Positions 24,354 through 35,913 of a stretch of 64,000 bases of DNA are shown here, piece after piece. The translations under genes and the position numbers were made by a program. Source of the DNA: Omphiscola glabra (taxonomy: Eukaryota > Mollusca > Gastropoda > Lymnaeidae); contig OZ024798.1 of assembly GCA_964017045.1 (NCBI GenBank), forward strand, positions 9,941,793-10,005,792, in the 5' to 3' direction. The notes under the pieces were generated by a model that was given only the letters and a program-made list of their open reading frames with translations, searched no databases and was not told the DNA's origin. Each line of letters starts with the position of its first letter. Within the stretch, counting starts at the first letter, position 1.

Positions 24354-25390
24354 GTCCAAGTGCCTGGTCAAGTAGCAGACGAGCTAATTTTCAACAACAA
24401 AAAAAACAAAAACAAAAACATTGAGCCATTTGTAAATAACGTTTTGAGGGCTTCCATTCAAGAAGCTACCAGACCTCTCTTTTAAATAATTCATATACAA
24501 CTACAGTTCCTCAAATCCTGACAGAAATGTTGATAGTTTACGCAGGGACATTTCATTTTTTTCCGGTCAAAAACTCAGATGACTCATGGTGTTACAGGCC
24601 TACGTGGAATCAAAAAAAAAAACTGACTGTTGAAACCATACAAGGATGATACAAGTTAGACACATAGATATATAACTATATATTTAACTACATCGCCTGT
24701 TCATCCCTAATGCAACGAAGAAACATAGGCTTAGAGCAGCCAAAAAGCCTTGTATTTTGGCGCCAAAATATCACAGAACTGTACTGAGTAAATAGAATTT
24801 TCAAAATATTCCAACATGTTCTCCACGAATTTTGTTTGCCCGATGCAGGAGGTTTGCCAACGCTAAATCTCATGTTACTTTAAAAATCCCTATCGACTCC
24901 GCGGGCCGGCCTGAGCTGAATTTGCCGGCCGGATGTGGCCCGCGGGCCTTAGTTTTTCAGTTGTCATAAATAGTTCATTAATCAACAATATTTTTAAATT
25001 TTATTTGAACTATAGCTTGTTGAAAGTTTCTTTCAAATGTTGCCAGATGATTATTTCAGTTTTTTTTTTTTTTTTTTTTTTTAATAATGTCATTTAAAAA
25101 TGGAAGTACAATGTGATTGGATGTAAGCATGGGCAGGGGACTTTAGGCACCAAATAGTAATGTGAGTGCCAGCGTGCCACAACTGTGTCATCCATCTGTT
25201 CGTCAGATAAATCCCGTCTGAAAGGTGTGTGGAATGTTGTAACAAAACCGTCATAGACTGGTGTCGACTTTAGGAGTAGGCTGCCTAGAGTCGGTACTGT
25301 CCTATGGGCGACAAAATTCGAGTTGAAATTTTTTTATATTTTTTATTAAAGAAATGAATTATACGGAGGAAAAAAAACTGTTCAGTTGCA
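24354..25390. other. Intergenic with a hAT-like GC-rich scrap
   Basis: No gene. At 24895-24955 a GC-rich scrap (CGGGCCGGCC, GCCGGCCGGATGTGGCCCGC, GGGCC) resembles the end of a hAT repeat of the type at 32305-32519. T runs occur at 24024-24043 (just upstream) and 25061-25082. Confidence 0.5.
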
Positions 25391-25492
25391 GTGTGTCACG
25401 TGTTAGTGTGTCCCATATTAGTGTGTCCCATGTTAGTGTGTCACATGTTAATGTGTCCCATGTTAGTGTTTTGGATGTTAGTTTGTTACATA
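25391..25492. repeat. Minisatellite, inverted relative of 21552-22074
   Basis: About six copies of CATGTTAGTGTGTC with variants, the reverse complement of the GACACACTAACATG unit 3.3 kb upstream. Confidence 0.92.
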
Positions 25493-25916
25493 AATGCCGC
25501 CCTTAAATATAAAAAAAAATACTTTAAAAGTGCTGCATGAGGTGGTCCCAACCCTTCCACAACACTCTTTCCTACGCCACTGCGTACGTTCATTATGCTC
25601 TTACTTGGAAAGGAAGGGCGGAGGAAAAGGGGGGCGGGAGGTCCACACCGGTTGCAATTTCTTTTCTTTACATGGAACGGCGACATTTTTCTTTTTGTGA
25701 AAGGGTGGTGGCGGCAAAAATTTTGGTACTTGCTACGCGTGTTGGTTAATCAAAACAAAAGTAAATCAGCTCTGTTTGTTCTGCTTCACGCTTTAACGTT
25801 GGTAAGGGTCTAGGTGTGCTGTTAGTGGGGAAAAAATACTGTGTTATTGTCTGACCTGACACCTTTAGTGTCTATGGTACTGGATGGTCCTAGTCGATTT
25901 GACGGACGACCAACAA

Positions 25917-25999
25917 CAACAACAACTTCAACAACAACTTCAACAACAACAACAACAACAACAAAAACAACAACAACAACAACAACAGCAACAACTTCA
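25917..25999. repeat. (CAA)n trinucleotide repeat
   Basis: Interrupted CAA repeats with CTT and AAA interruptions. They produce poly-Thr or poly-Val frames that are not genes. Confidence 0.95.
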
Positions 26000-26024
26000 T
26001 TCAAATCCTTGACATTAAGTTAAC

Positions 26025-26405
26025 TTCGCTTTTGTTCATGTGTTGTCTGGCCGAAAAAAAATCTTCGGACGGCTAATTGACCCATTTTGGTCAACCTACC
26101 CAAGTTGAAACTTGGCACATAGACTCGTGGCCGATGACATGACATTCTTTCAGATTTTCAGCCCGACCCTACTACCCCAAACCCCAAAAATCAGTTCTTC
26201 CTGTTTTTGAAGGGGAAGATGTAGGAGACATGGCGCCGCTGATTTCAAGACATAAAATTCCCGATAACTGCGCTAAATGAGATTCTTCTAAAATAAAATG
26301 TCGCAAGTGCGTTGGGTGCGAAATATTTTCTTTTCTTTTTCTGAAATAGTGAAATAAATTGGGTGTAAAAGCGCGTGGGTCATTAGAATATCAATATAGT
26401 TCAGG
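26025..26405 (+). repeat. Unclassified ~400-bp dispersed repeat, copy 1
   Basis: It begins TTAACTTCGCTTTTGTT and shares ordered blocks with 31351-31745: AATTGACCCA, GGCACATAGA, ATGGCGCCRCTGATTTCA, CCCGATAACTGC, TCGCAAGTGCGTT, GGGTCATT. No open frame is conserved between copies, so it is probably a non-autonomous element. Confidence 0.8.
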
Positions 26406-27283
26406 GGCGTGGGAATAAATGTGCGGTTGTGAGCCTCTGGGTTAGGGTGGGGGGGGGGGGGGGGGTTGGAAGGGACTAATTGAGAGTCTTATTTAAAAAA
26501 TGCGCTACTTCTATGCATGTGTCTTCAAATTTTCAGCCCCCCCCCCCACCCCCTTCCACCCCCCAATTTTTTTAAATTAAAATTTATAAAGGATGTATAC
26601 GGAAAACTTTGATTTTAGGTTTTGTTTAATTAGGTTATAGTTACCGTAAAGAGTTTTGCCATTTGTCCTACTCTGGCCAGGAAAAATGGGGGGGGGGGGG
26701 GGGGGCCAAGGAAATAAAAACTGGCCACACATTTGGCTGACAACACAATAAAGAGTCGGTCGAGTTTGCAAGTCTTTTTGGTTTGTTTTTTTAATACTAA
26801 TTTTTTTGCAAAATTAATAACTTCTCTTAAAATTAAAATAACCAAAAAAAGATAAGATGAACGAAAAAATGTATTGGCAACAAAAAAAATAATTGTTATT
26901 TTAAATTTTATTTTTTAGTTGGTCTCTTTTGTTCCACCCTCTCACAAGATGTCGCTTCGTGTTCCCGGTCGTTAGAGAGGACTGATGACTAATGGCCAAG
27001 AAAGTTGTTCTAAGAGTGAAGAAAAAAAAATGGATCATCGCAAAATTGACAAGTTTAACACGAGATTTGACTGACAGCAAGCTACACTCATCATGGGCCT
27101 GGTGCAGAGGATTTATATATTTATATGTATATATATATATATGATTATTTCTTATAAAGCCTTTAAAACAAGTGTTTATATTTTCTAAATGACTTTGACT
27201 GCTGTAACATTATTTCTTGTAGTTCCAGGCAGTAAAAAATGAAAAACAATTTTGCGTAACCTTTTAAATGCTATGTGTTGGAT
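26406..27283. other. Intergenic with long G/C runs
   Basis: No gene. G or C runs lie at about 26449-26466, 26538-26547 and 26689-26705. Confidence 0.55.
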
Positions 27284-27475
27284 CAGCGGTTCTCAACCTG
27301 TGGGTCGCAACCCCTTTGTGGGGGGGGGGGGGGGATCTTAACGACACTTTTACAGGAGTCGCCTAAAACCGTGGGAAAACACATATGCTCTAAAGTTTTG
27401 TGGTTGGGGGGGAGTCTCAACAACATGAGGAGCTGTATTAAAGGGTCGAGGCATTAGCAAGGTTGAGAACAACTG
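27284..27475. mobile_element. SPIN-like hAT MITE, copy E
   Basis: The left end is CAGCGGTTCTCAACCTGTGG and the right end GGTTGAGAACAACTG. The flanks TGTTGGAT (27276-27283) and TGTTAGAT (27476-27483) match at seven of eight positions. An expanded G run interrupts the left half. Confidence 0.88.
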
Positions 27476-27483
27476 TGTTAGAT

Positions 27484-28240
27484 TAACAAACTTCAGCCTT
27501 ATACTTATGGAGTATGGAGGCTAGAGAATTCTGTTGTTTTTTTTCCTCCGTGGCTATTGAGTAGTAAATCCCCCCCCCACCCAACCACCCACCTACCCCC
27601 TCCGAGGACAACATTTCCCCGCCACACCTTCTCAAGTTTATTCAATTTTATTCATTTTTTTTTTCTTTTACCTTTTTTTTTAATTAAAAAAATCAAAACT
27701 TATTTATGATGACGAGTGTGAAATAACAGCACATGGTCACCATAGAGACCAGGAATATGAAATTTGTTATGATCTCACTCCATTCCATGTTTTCAACTGA
27801 AAATAAACACAGACATCATTTTATTAAGACATTATATTTGATTATATAAAGCTTAAATAGAAAATCTTATGCCGAGAAAACTGATGTATCGGTTTAATAA
27901 AAAAATGTGAGCAAGCTAGAAATGGCATGGATATCAGCGCTATAAAAGTATTCAATCAATGGTGACCACAATTTTGTTTTTAAATTAATTTAAACATTTC
28001 CTTAGATCAATTCCTGACTGTTCCACTCAGTAGGGCAAGATTGTCAACCAACCGTAAGCCCTCGCTAACATACAATTTTGTGTTTTATAAACATAGGAAC
28101 CCCCGCTTTCGTGTGATAATTTTGGCGCCCAACTGCTGGGGTCCCGCCGTAGCATCGGGATTTTTCAATGTTACGTGTTGCTTAGCGTCGGCGTGAGTAC
28201 GAACATTATTTGATTTTTGTGTTTAAAAAAATCGCTTGTT
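27484..28240. other. Intergenic, no gene seen
   Basis: No gene. TGGCGCCCAAC near 28121 resembles the start of a tRNA-Lys primer-binding site, but no paired LTR or coding sequence is present. Confidence 0.5.
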
Positions 28241-28870
28241 ATTGGTGAGTTATGTAGTGAGTTATGTAGTGAGCCATGTGGTGAGCCATGTGGTGAGCCA
28301 TGTAGTGAGCTATGAACTGTGAGCCATGCAGTGAGCCATGCAGTGAGCCATGCAGTGAGCCATGCAGTGAGCCGTGTAGTGAGCCGTGTAGTGAGCCGTG
28401 TAGTGAGGCACGTAGTGAGCCATGCAGTGAGCCGTGTAGTGAGCCGTGTAGTGAGGCACGTGGTGAGCCATCTATTGAGCCATGTAGTGAGCCATGTGGT
28501 GAGCCATGTATGAGCTATGCAGTGAGCCACGAAGAGAGCAATGTAGTAAGCAACACAGAGGACCATGCATTGGGCCATGCACTGGGCAAAGAATTGGGCC
28601 ACGCAAAGGGCCATGTCGTAAGCTATGTAGTAAGCTATGTAGTGAACCATGTAAAAAAAACATTTGCGAGCTATGTTGTGAGCTATGTAGTGAGCCATGT
28701 AGTGAGGCACGTAGTGAGCCATGCAGAGGACCATGCAGTGAGCCACGAAGTGAGCCTTGTAGTGAGCCATGCAGAGCACCGGTCAGTGGGCCAGGTGGTG
28801 AGGCTTGAAGTGAGCCATCCAGAGGGCCATGCAGAGGGCCATGTACTCAGCCATGTACTCAGCCATGTAG
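28241..28870. repeat. 12-bp minisatellite, about 50 copies
   Basis: Degenerate copies of GTGAGCCATGTA. The unit is a multiple of three and lacks stops in several frames, so frames of 187 and 202 residues are open on opposite strands (Cys/Ser/Glu/Pro or His/Val-Ser on +, Leu/Thr/Trp/His on -). The repeated composition and two-strand openness argue against a gene. Confidence 0.93.
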
Positions 28871-30399
28871 TGTAATGTTGTTTTAGAACTAATTTTATTG
28901 AATTTCTGATTGTAATGTACGACAATGTATCTTAAAAAATTCCGCTTTGTCACGGTACTTTGAAAAAAAATACTCAGTTGCCATCGAACTTACGACAAAA
29001 CCCCCATACCTCATCGTACCCGTATTTGCGTTACAACGCAGCCTCGCCATAGCGGGGTTCCACCGCAAAGGGCCCATGTAAGGGACTGGTGATATAAATG
29101 TGACTTTAAAAATTGATTTTGACAACATCTGCCTTATGTGTGCTAAAGTGATGTTTGTAACAATCCTTTTTTTTTCTTCTTAATGTGAACCTTTTGTAGT
29201 GCTGCGGTTAAAAACTACCGTACATAATATATGGCTGTTGTCTCTTACTATTGTATGAATGCATTCAACGTAAGTGTGACGTAACAAAGGTTTTAATATA
29301 TATAATTAATATAGGTATATATATATATAAATATTTATATATAAATTATAGAGAATGCCTGACGATTCTAGTCTAGTATGAAGCGAGTAAGACATTACTT
29401 TTACCGCCTTTATGCTTCTGCAAAACACATGGATTGCACACTTTGCTCTTAACATAGCACAGGCTGCAATGACACATCAAACACATTTTGGCCCTACTCA
29501 CTTCCCCTGCGGTGTGAGTGACAGATCCCTGACGGGTGTCTCGGCTTGCGTTTACATCTCGCGCCCTGGGCGGTCAGCGACGGGCAACTCTTCGAGAACA
29601 ACAATCTCTGCAAGCAGAGTGAATGAATTTTCTTCAGTGTCGTATCTTTAACACTGGCGTGGCGTATCTAAGGTTAGTGTCGCACGGGGCTCGCCACCCC
29701 TTCCACGAAATAAAAACCCTGCAGTTGGCCAAACATGCCGCTCCTCCAAAGTAATGAAAAAGTACCCCCCTCCCCCCGAGGCGGAGCGCCACCCCTCCCC
29801 CTCAGCATCCCCCTTTCCTACGCCACTGTATCACTGTTGGGTGAGTTACGGTTTTAAGGAAATGGAAACTGGGGTGCTTCTGTCGGACAGATGTACTAAA
29901 AACCTTTGAAAATGTTGCTCAAGATAAGCAGTGTCCTATCTCAAATCACTTTATTCGAACTAGACGCGACCACAGGGGCTCCGTCGACCTAGCCATCACT
30001 GCCACTGTCTCCTGCACACGCCAGCCAGGTTGAACTTAGAGAACAAACTGATACCCATTTATGAAACCTTGACACCACAACGGCAGGAGGGAATGAGATG
30101 TTGTCTTTCACTTGATAAAACTTTTCTCCACCCCCCTCCTTTTTACAACCAATCGCCGTGGACATAAATTTACTCTCTTCTTTCCCCTTTTGACTACATT
30201 AGCTACAAATGGTCTATTAAATTCCCTTGGCTGTCCTATCGGATTCAACATTCAGCCAAGTCTCCATTTTACTTTTTATTATTGTGTTACTCGTTGCCTT
30301 TTTCGCAGGAGAAGGCGTCTTGCCGACGCGTTCGTTGTTTTGTTGCGTTCATTTTTTTCAGGTTTTTCTTTGTTTTAGATTTTATTTCCTTCTATCTAA
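28871..30399. other. Intergenic with one possible MITE
   Basis: No supportable gene. At 29652-29828 inverted ends CACTGGCGTGG and CTACGCCACTG bound a G/C-rich segment, resembling a short hAT-type element, with weak flanking duplication (TATC only). The small frame at 29412-29651 matches nothing I recognise. Confidence 0.45.
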
Positions 30400-30642
30400 C
30401 TTGTTTTCAGTCTCTATTACTCCCTCTCTTTCCATCTCCCTGTCTCTTCCTCTCTCTTTCTCCCTCTCACTCTCCTTCTGACTCTCCCCCTCTCTCACCC
30501 GTCTCTCTCCTCTCTCTCCATCCCCCATCTCTTTCTCTCGCTCTTTCTCTCTCTTTTTCTCTCTTTCTCTCTCCCTCTCCACCCCACTCTCTCTTTCTTT
30601 CTCTCTACCCCCTCTCCCTCCCTCCCTCTCTCTCTCTCTCAT
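30400..30642. repeat. Polypyrimidine tract (CT-rich low complexity)
   Basis: About 240 bases almost entirely C and T on the + strand, built of CTCTCTTTCTCC-like words. Ser/Leu and Arg/Glu frames read from it are artefacts. Confidence 0.95.
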
Positions 30643-31350
30643 TATCATTGGACAGTGAGTAAGGGGAGCCAACGATATGTTGTGTAGAAAATGAAACAAA
30701 TATGAGCTGTTAGGGTCGGTTCCCACTATCAAATTTTCCTTCAAGCATTTGATGCAATTCGTGTATGAATCCTTGTCACAACTTTCAAATTATTTTTTTA
30801 TCAAATTCCCCGAAAAAAAGAAACCACGCACAAAATAGTGCGTTCATACAACAATTTGACGCGAAATTTGATCGTGTGAACAGACGCTAATCAAGGAGAT
30901 GTGTTGGTGAAGCTTTTTTCAGTCAATTCCTTTGTGGGTTCAATGTGTCATTACGCCGGTGGGATGGTACACACAACGTCAAGGATCTTGTGGAACTCTG
31001 AGACATAAACAAGACCCGTGATAATAGTAGAATGTGAAGCATTTATAGCAGTTGGATCAGTTTTAAAAAGTGGATTGAGTTAAAAACAAAAAATTTACCT
31101 TAACGCCGGTGGAACAGTGGTTGTCATTCGGCCGAGGAGGCCGTTTTCGAGCTATTAAAAAAAGAACCAAAAACAAATTGGTGATGGTGGTAGTTTGGTG
31201 GGAGTTGTGGACATCAGTTAGCCTATTAAAGTATATATATGGTTTTGGCGCTGGGAATCATACATTAGTAAATTTTTTTAAAATCATATCATTTTCACCG
31301 TTTTCTTTTTAAAATCATATCATTTTCACCGTTTTTTTTTAAAATCATTC
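30643..31350. other. Intergenic, no gene seen
   Basis: No gene. AATCATATCATTTTCACCGTT is tandemly repeated around 31281-31340, just before the next dispersed repeat. Confidence 0.5.
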
Positions 31351-31745
31351 ATGTTAACTTCGCTTTTGTTAAGTGTCTGCCTGGGTGCGTGCAAAATAAA
31401 AATCATCGGACCGCGAATTGACCCACTTCCCGTCAACCTATCGAACTGACATTCGGCACATAGATTCTTTGCCGATCGCAAAACAGTCAATCAAATTTTC
31501 ACCCCTCCCTAATCCCCCAAAAAATCATTTTTTCCCCCCGTTTTCCGTGTGGAAGGTGAAGGAAATATGGCGCCACTGATTTCACGAATTAAACTTCCCG
31601 ATAACTGCTCTAAAACGAGATTCTTTTTTTTTTTTTATAAATATCGCAAGTGCGTTTTGTGCGTAATATTTTCATTTGGTTTTCTGATCACTTGATATGG
31701 TTTGTGAAATAAATCTGCGATGTAAAGGCGGGTGGGTCATTTAAA
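31351..31745 (+). repeat. Unclassified ~400-bp dispersed repeat, copy 2
   Basis: It starts with the same TTAACTTCGCTTTTGTT as the copy at 26025 and follows it block by block to GGGTGGGTCATT. Confidence 0.8.
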
Positions 31746-32304
31746 TATTAATATAAAAATATATTAATATAAAATAATATAATAAAAAATTGCCTATAAA
31801 AGATTTATACTAAAAACTTTTATTTTTAGGAGAATTTTAATTTTTTTCCCCCACCTGCAACTACATTCAGGACAAATGTATGACTATCTGTTATAATTTA
31901 GATATATTAACTTAATACAAAAGTGTAAGAGTGCCTTTTCTCTCCCCTCCCCCCCCCCCTTCTTAGTCTTATTCTAAATATATAAAAGAACTAACGATAC
32001 GTGAAACAAGGTACAGCAGCAAGCCACATAACAGGTTTACTCAACACTCGCACGGCACGCTATTAAATGCTTAGCCAAGTAGGCAACCTTTCGAACACCG
32101 ATAATGAAATATAAAAAATATGTCAAAACATACCAGGCATTCCGAAGCGATGGGTGTGGTGACTGTCCGATTTAAATGAACTGACGCTCTGTAGAAAACT
32201 AAAACATGCAACGTGATCAGAATTAAAATTTATCATATTTGTTTCGGTAAATAAAAGAATGCTCAAGCTTTTCTATTTTTTTTCTTCCAAGCGTCGCTAT
32301 AGGC

Positions 32305-32519
32305 CAGGCTTGGACATCTCAATATGTAAGGCGGGGCCGTAAAACGTAATGAAAAACGTGTGTGTGGGCCGAAAGATAATAGGGTAGGGGGCGAAAAGCT
32401 ATAAAGAAAATAAAATAATAATAAAAATGAAGAATAGTTTATTACTTCGCGGGCCGCCATGTGGGTGCTGGCGCTGGCGGACCGCATGTGGCCCGCGGAC
32501 CGTATGCTGTGCAGGCCTG
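32305..32519. mobile_element. hAT-type MITE with 8-bp target duplication
   Basis: Ends CAGGCTTGGACA and the complement of CAGGCCTGCACA, flanked by CTATAGGC (32297-32304) and CTACAGGC (32520-32527), seven of eight identical. The right half carries GGCCCGCGGACCGTATG, typical of a hAT repeat class distinct from the SPIN-like one. No coding sequence. Confidence 0.82.
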
Positions 32520-32527
32520 CTACAGGC

Positions 32528-33439
32528 TAAAGGTCCGCAAACCGACACATTTAAAAACCGTTGCAAATTAGAATTTTACCCCCCCCCCTTTTTTTTTAAA
32601 TTTTTTTTTTAAAAAGTCACTCTTTTGTGTATAATTAAAAATCATGAAAATATCCCATTTTAGCAAAATTTCAGTGTATTAAAATTTAAAAGCATGCGCT
32701 CATTAAGCCCAGTTGGCAATTGAATATGTACATACGTATATCGTGATTATATCAATTGTATCCAGTCGTAGGTTTTCAACATTAATTTATAGGGTGGGGG
32801 AATTTACATTTGCCACAACTGTGGATTTTAACAACAACAAAAAAAACATGTTGCCCGCCGTGGCAATAGGTGATTCAATAAGGAGTAACACTGAATCATT
32901 CAGAGGAGGTTCATGTGGGAGAAGGCAGTTGAGGAGAATTGGGGAAGGGGGGAGAGGAAGCCCCGTGTGGCACTTTTTGTCTTCATGTGGAGCGGTGGCA
33001 AAAAAATTTTTGCCGCCCCGGGCCACATTTATTCTAGCTATGCCATTGGACGGGGAGACGACCGGCTGACGCCAACCCCAGTGACCGAGGCGCCCCCCCC
33101 CCCCACTAGGTCTTCGGGTGCCGCCTTTTGACTGAATCCAAACTGAAAGACAAAACGATTAACGACTTCTTGATTTATTTTAAGGCTATTTCATTAAATT
33201 TGAAAGGAGTAAATGTATGTAAATATATAAATAAGCTTCTCTTTTCTAGAACGTACCTTGATGTGGTGGAGGGGCATACTGGGCCAGTGGCAAGTGGGCC
33301 AGGCCAGCAGGTTCTCAGCCTACATACTTGTTTGTGGTATTTTTCGGCGGCCTATCAAAGCAAAACAAAACACAAAATACACAATTTTTTTATTAACTTT
33401 CAAAGTACTAGAAGAATGGTACACCATAAAGCCTAACGC
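32528..33439. other. Intergenic, no gene seen
   Basis: No gene. C runs lie at about 32580-32588 and 33095-33105. The part 32930-33045 resembles decayed GC-rich MITE sequence ending CTATGCCATTG. Confidence 0.45.
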
Positions 33440-33636
33440 GAAGAGATAGCACCGTGACCTCGTTAGGGTTACATTTAGGGTTCAGGTTAGGTTTATGGAT
33501 AGATTTAGGGTTCCGGTTAGGCTTAGGGATACATTTTGGATTTTTTTTTCATTATTTTTAAACGTTTTATTCTTAATTGTACGGGTCACGGCAATCACGT
33601 TGGCGGCCTTGTTAAAAAACGCGGTGCTATCTCTTC
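33440..33636. mobile_element. MITE-like inverted-repeat element containing TTAGGG-like words
   Basis: Inverted ends GAAGAGATAGCACCGTG (33440-33456) and the complement of GAAGAGATAGCACCGCG (33620-33636), 16 of 17 matching. The left half contains TTAGGG/TTAGG words in a degenerate tandem. No clear target duplication. Confidence 0.65.
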
Positions 33637-34454
33637 ACATTTACCGAAATAAATTATAGATTTTAAAATCCATTCAAATTAAATTTTTAAACGACACGAA
33701 ATGTATAAAACTAAAACGAACACACTGACGTAGGACCTATGGCGGGGTTTCCTGAGAAAATCCTCACGCGCCATTGGTAAACATGTGTTGTGATCGTGCA
33801 GCTTAGAATTGCGTAATCATTAATAAAATTGTACCACGTTGCAAACAAACTTAACCAGAAATTGACTCGATTCCCTTGAAGTCAAATTGGAAAATATATG
33901 AAAGAGGTGACATACCTAAAGCGTAATATTAAGGAAACAGACAATATCAAAACTATACCAACCTTTTTTTTCTTCAAAACCGCTACTGAAAATCAATCCA
34001 GTGCTACATACTAAGATATTTTATTGATCGGAATTACTTTCCAGTTCAGTGGTGTGCAAATCAACGCATAGCCTCGGCGTGCGCAAAATATTTCTAATTT
34101 GTGAAAGGAATAAGCCAGCATCGTCAAGCAGAAATGGCCAAAATGTGGAATAATCAGTGTTGGCCTGACCCAACAACCCACAGTCTGCACAGACACAGTC
34201 GTTGCCGTCTTCTAAATAAGTGTTCCACATGACGTAGTCATAAGGTAAGAAAAATAAGATAACATCTTATTATTGATAACAAATGAATGAAAATTTTTGG
34301 TTTGATAACATTGCTGTCAAGCTTCAAAAACCCCCCTGGCGAATTTTTGTTTTGGTTTGCTCACTTAAATTGGTCTGTAGTCCTCGACTGAAAATAACAT
34401 AAATATGTGTTACATCAGCCTCTACGTCCTGTTATTACTTTTTTGTTTGTTTCT
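33637..34454. other. Intergenic, no gene seen
   Basis: No gene recognised; the short - strand frames at 34011-34230 have no identifiable homology. Confidence 0.5.
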
Positions 34455-34893
34455 GCTAGCGACAAATCCACCCAGCAGAGGTTTTCTTTGAGCAACACTG
34501 TATTGCTAGTGGTTATGGGGTTGGTGCCGGCCATCCCAACAAACAATTATCTCACCCGACAGAAGCCAGGTCGATTAATCAGAGTCAGAGCCAAACACTC
34601 ACTTAACACTGACTTAAGCTCTGAGCAATTACACCCGGAACAATAGCAAATGCTTCACCTAGCCTCGGAGTAACACAGTGCAACATAAACAGTCATTCTT
34701 CCCACGCACAATAATCGCTTGGAACCACCTGGGCAATACCCGCCGTGAACTCGACATCTATCGAAAGCTTCAAGGCTGCCCTGGCATCTGCTAGGAGCCG
34801 TTAGGATGGCAGCATCGCTTCCCCAACCGTTGCACATATGCCAGTATATGGACGCAGCAACGTACCCTACCAGAACCAGAACCAGAACTTGAT
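34455..34893 (+). pseudogene. LINE 3' end with AACCAG tail
   Basis: The frame to 34646 reads VVMGLVPAIPTNNYLTRQKP and GRLIRVR, the post-RT region of a CR1/Jockey-type LINE. After stops and frame changes the C-terminal block continues as SFFPRTIIAWNHL and then SIESFKAALASARSR with a stop. The element ends near 34893 in CAGAACCAGAACCAGAAC, a microsatellite-like tail typical of such LINEs. It is 5'-truncated, with at least two frame breaks. Confidence 0.85.
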
Positions 34894-35153
34894 AACACGT
34901 TGCTCACGAATCAGTTTTTCCTTGGGGCATTCGCCTTGAATCCCGTTTAACGTTCCCTTCTGTTGAAGCTACCGTCTTTGCGTTTTGCCGGAACCGGATC
35001 TCTTGCAGCAGGCACCTTCAGTTGAAATAATTGTAACTCTGTAGGGTTGTGGTCTTAAACCGTAGACGCATCGCCAGCCTCGGTACCTTCGACAACACCC
35101 TCGCAGCTTGCCATCGTGTTTTCGTGTCTTATTCAGGGCTGATCAGAGGCGTA

Positions 35154-35330
35154 GCTAGAGTTTTTTGGCGCCCGGGGGGAAAAGATTCGCCCCTGGTGAC
35201 AAGATTCATTTTAAAGCGCCTCCTTTTCGTTTGTCAACACTCAAACCCATTAATTTCATATATAAAAAAAACATCAAATGATATTTTGGCGCCCCTAACA
35301 ATCTGGCGCCCGGGGGACATCTGGGGCTGA
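35154..35330. mobile_element. Probable MITE fragment (AGAGGCGTAGCTAG end)
   Basis: The left end AGAGGCGTAGCTAGAG is a common animal MITE/hAT terminus; GGCGCCCGGGGG occurs near both ends (35166 and 35305). A right terminal inverted repeat was not found. Confidence 0.45.
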
Positions 35331-35913
35331 TGACTTCTTTTGGGCACTGTAAATGTCCTTTCCGACCCTTTCCACTCCACCGTACTGCACAAGATTTACC
35401 TTTTTTTTTTGTATCTGGATACTTTCGTGGATTTGTTCATTTATCGGCTTTTTTAACAGTCTTTTTTTTTTTTAGACGTTCTGATCGCGCTTGCTTTCAT
35501 TTTCCCCCATTTTCCGTGTTCGGTCCACAAATTCTGGAGATCGACCCCCATTGAGACCATCTTGTGGTGGTTCCTACGACGTATGCAAGTTTCCCCCCAT
35601 TGTCTTTAGACAATGACATGTGAACGATTATGACCTGTATTGTTTGATGAAAGTGTGACAACAGTCGTTAACAAAAGCTAGTAACTGTTAGAACTTTGCA
35701 AACATTTTTTGTGTGCTGAACAATTAAGCTGCAAACAGGCATTGAATACCGCGCTGTCTACTTTGGTTACGTTTACCATGTTAGTATCAAATGGACGGCC
35801 CCAGGTGGGGAGGGGGAGGGCTGGGGGTCGGTTTTATTTGTTTTTTAATTTTAAATTTGCTTTAAAAAGTATTTCTTTTTTTTTATTATGGTATACACTT
35901 TGTGTGTGTGTGT
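35331..35913. other. Intergenic, no gene seen
   Basis: No gene. T runs and a TG microsatellite (35899-35930) precede the next minisatellite. Confidence 0.5.

Noticed and set aside
28115..28150. Retroviral-type primer-binding site (TGGCGCCCAAC)
   Set aside because: Only 11 bases match a tRNA-Lys type site, and no LTR pair or gag-pol remnant is nearby.
28312..28875. Cys/Ser/Glu/Pro-rich protein
   Set aside because: Translation of the 12-bp array; the opposite strand is open too.
30112..30744. Ser/Leu-rich and Arg/Glu-rich frames
   Set aside because: Products of the polypyrimidine tract.
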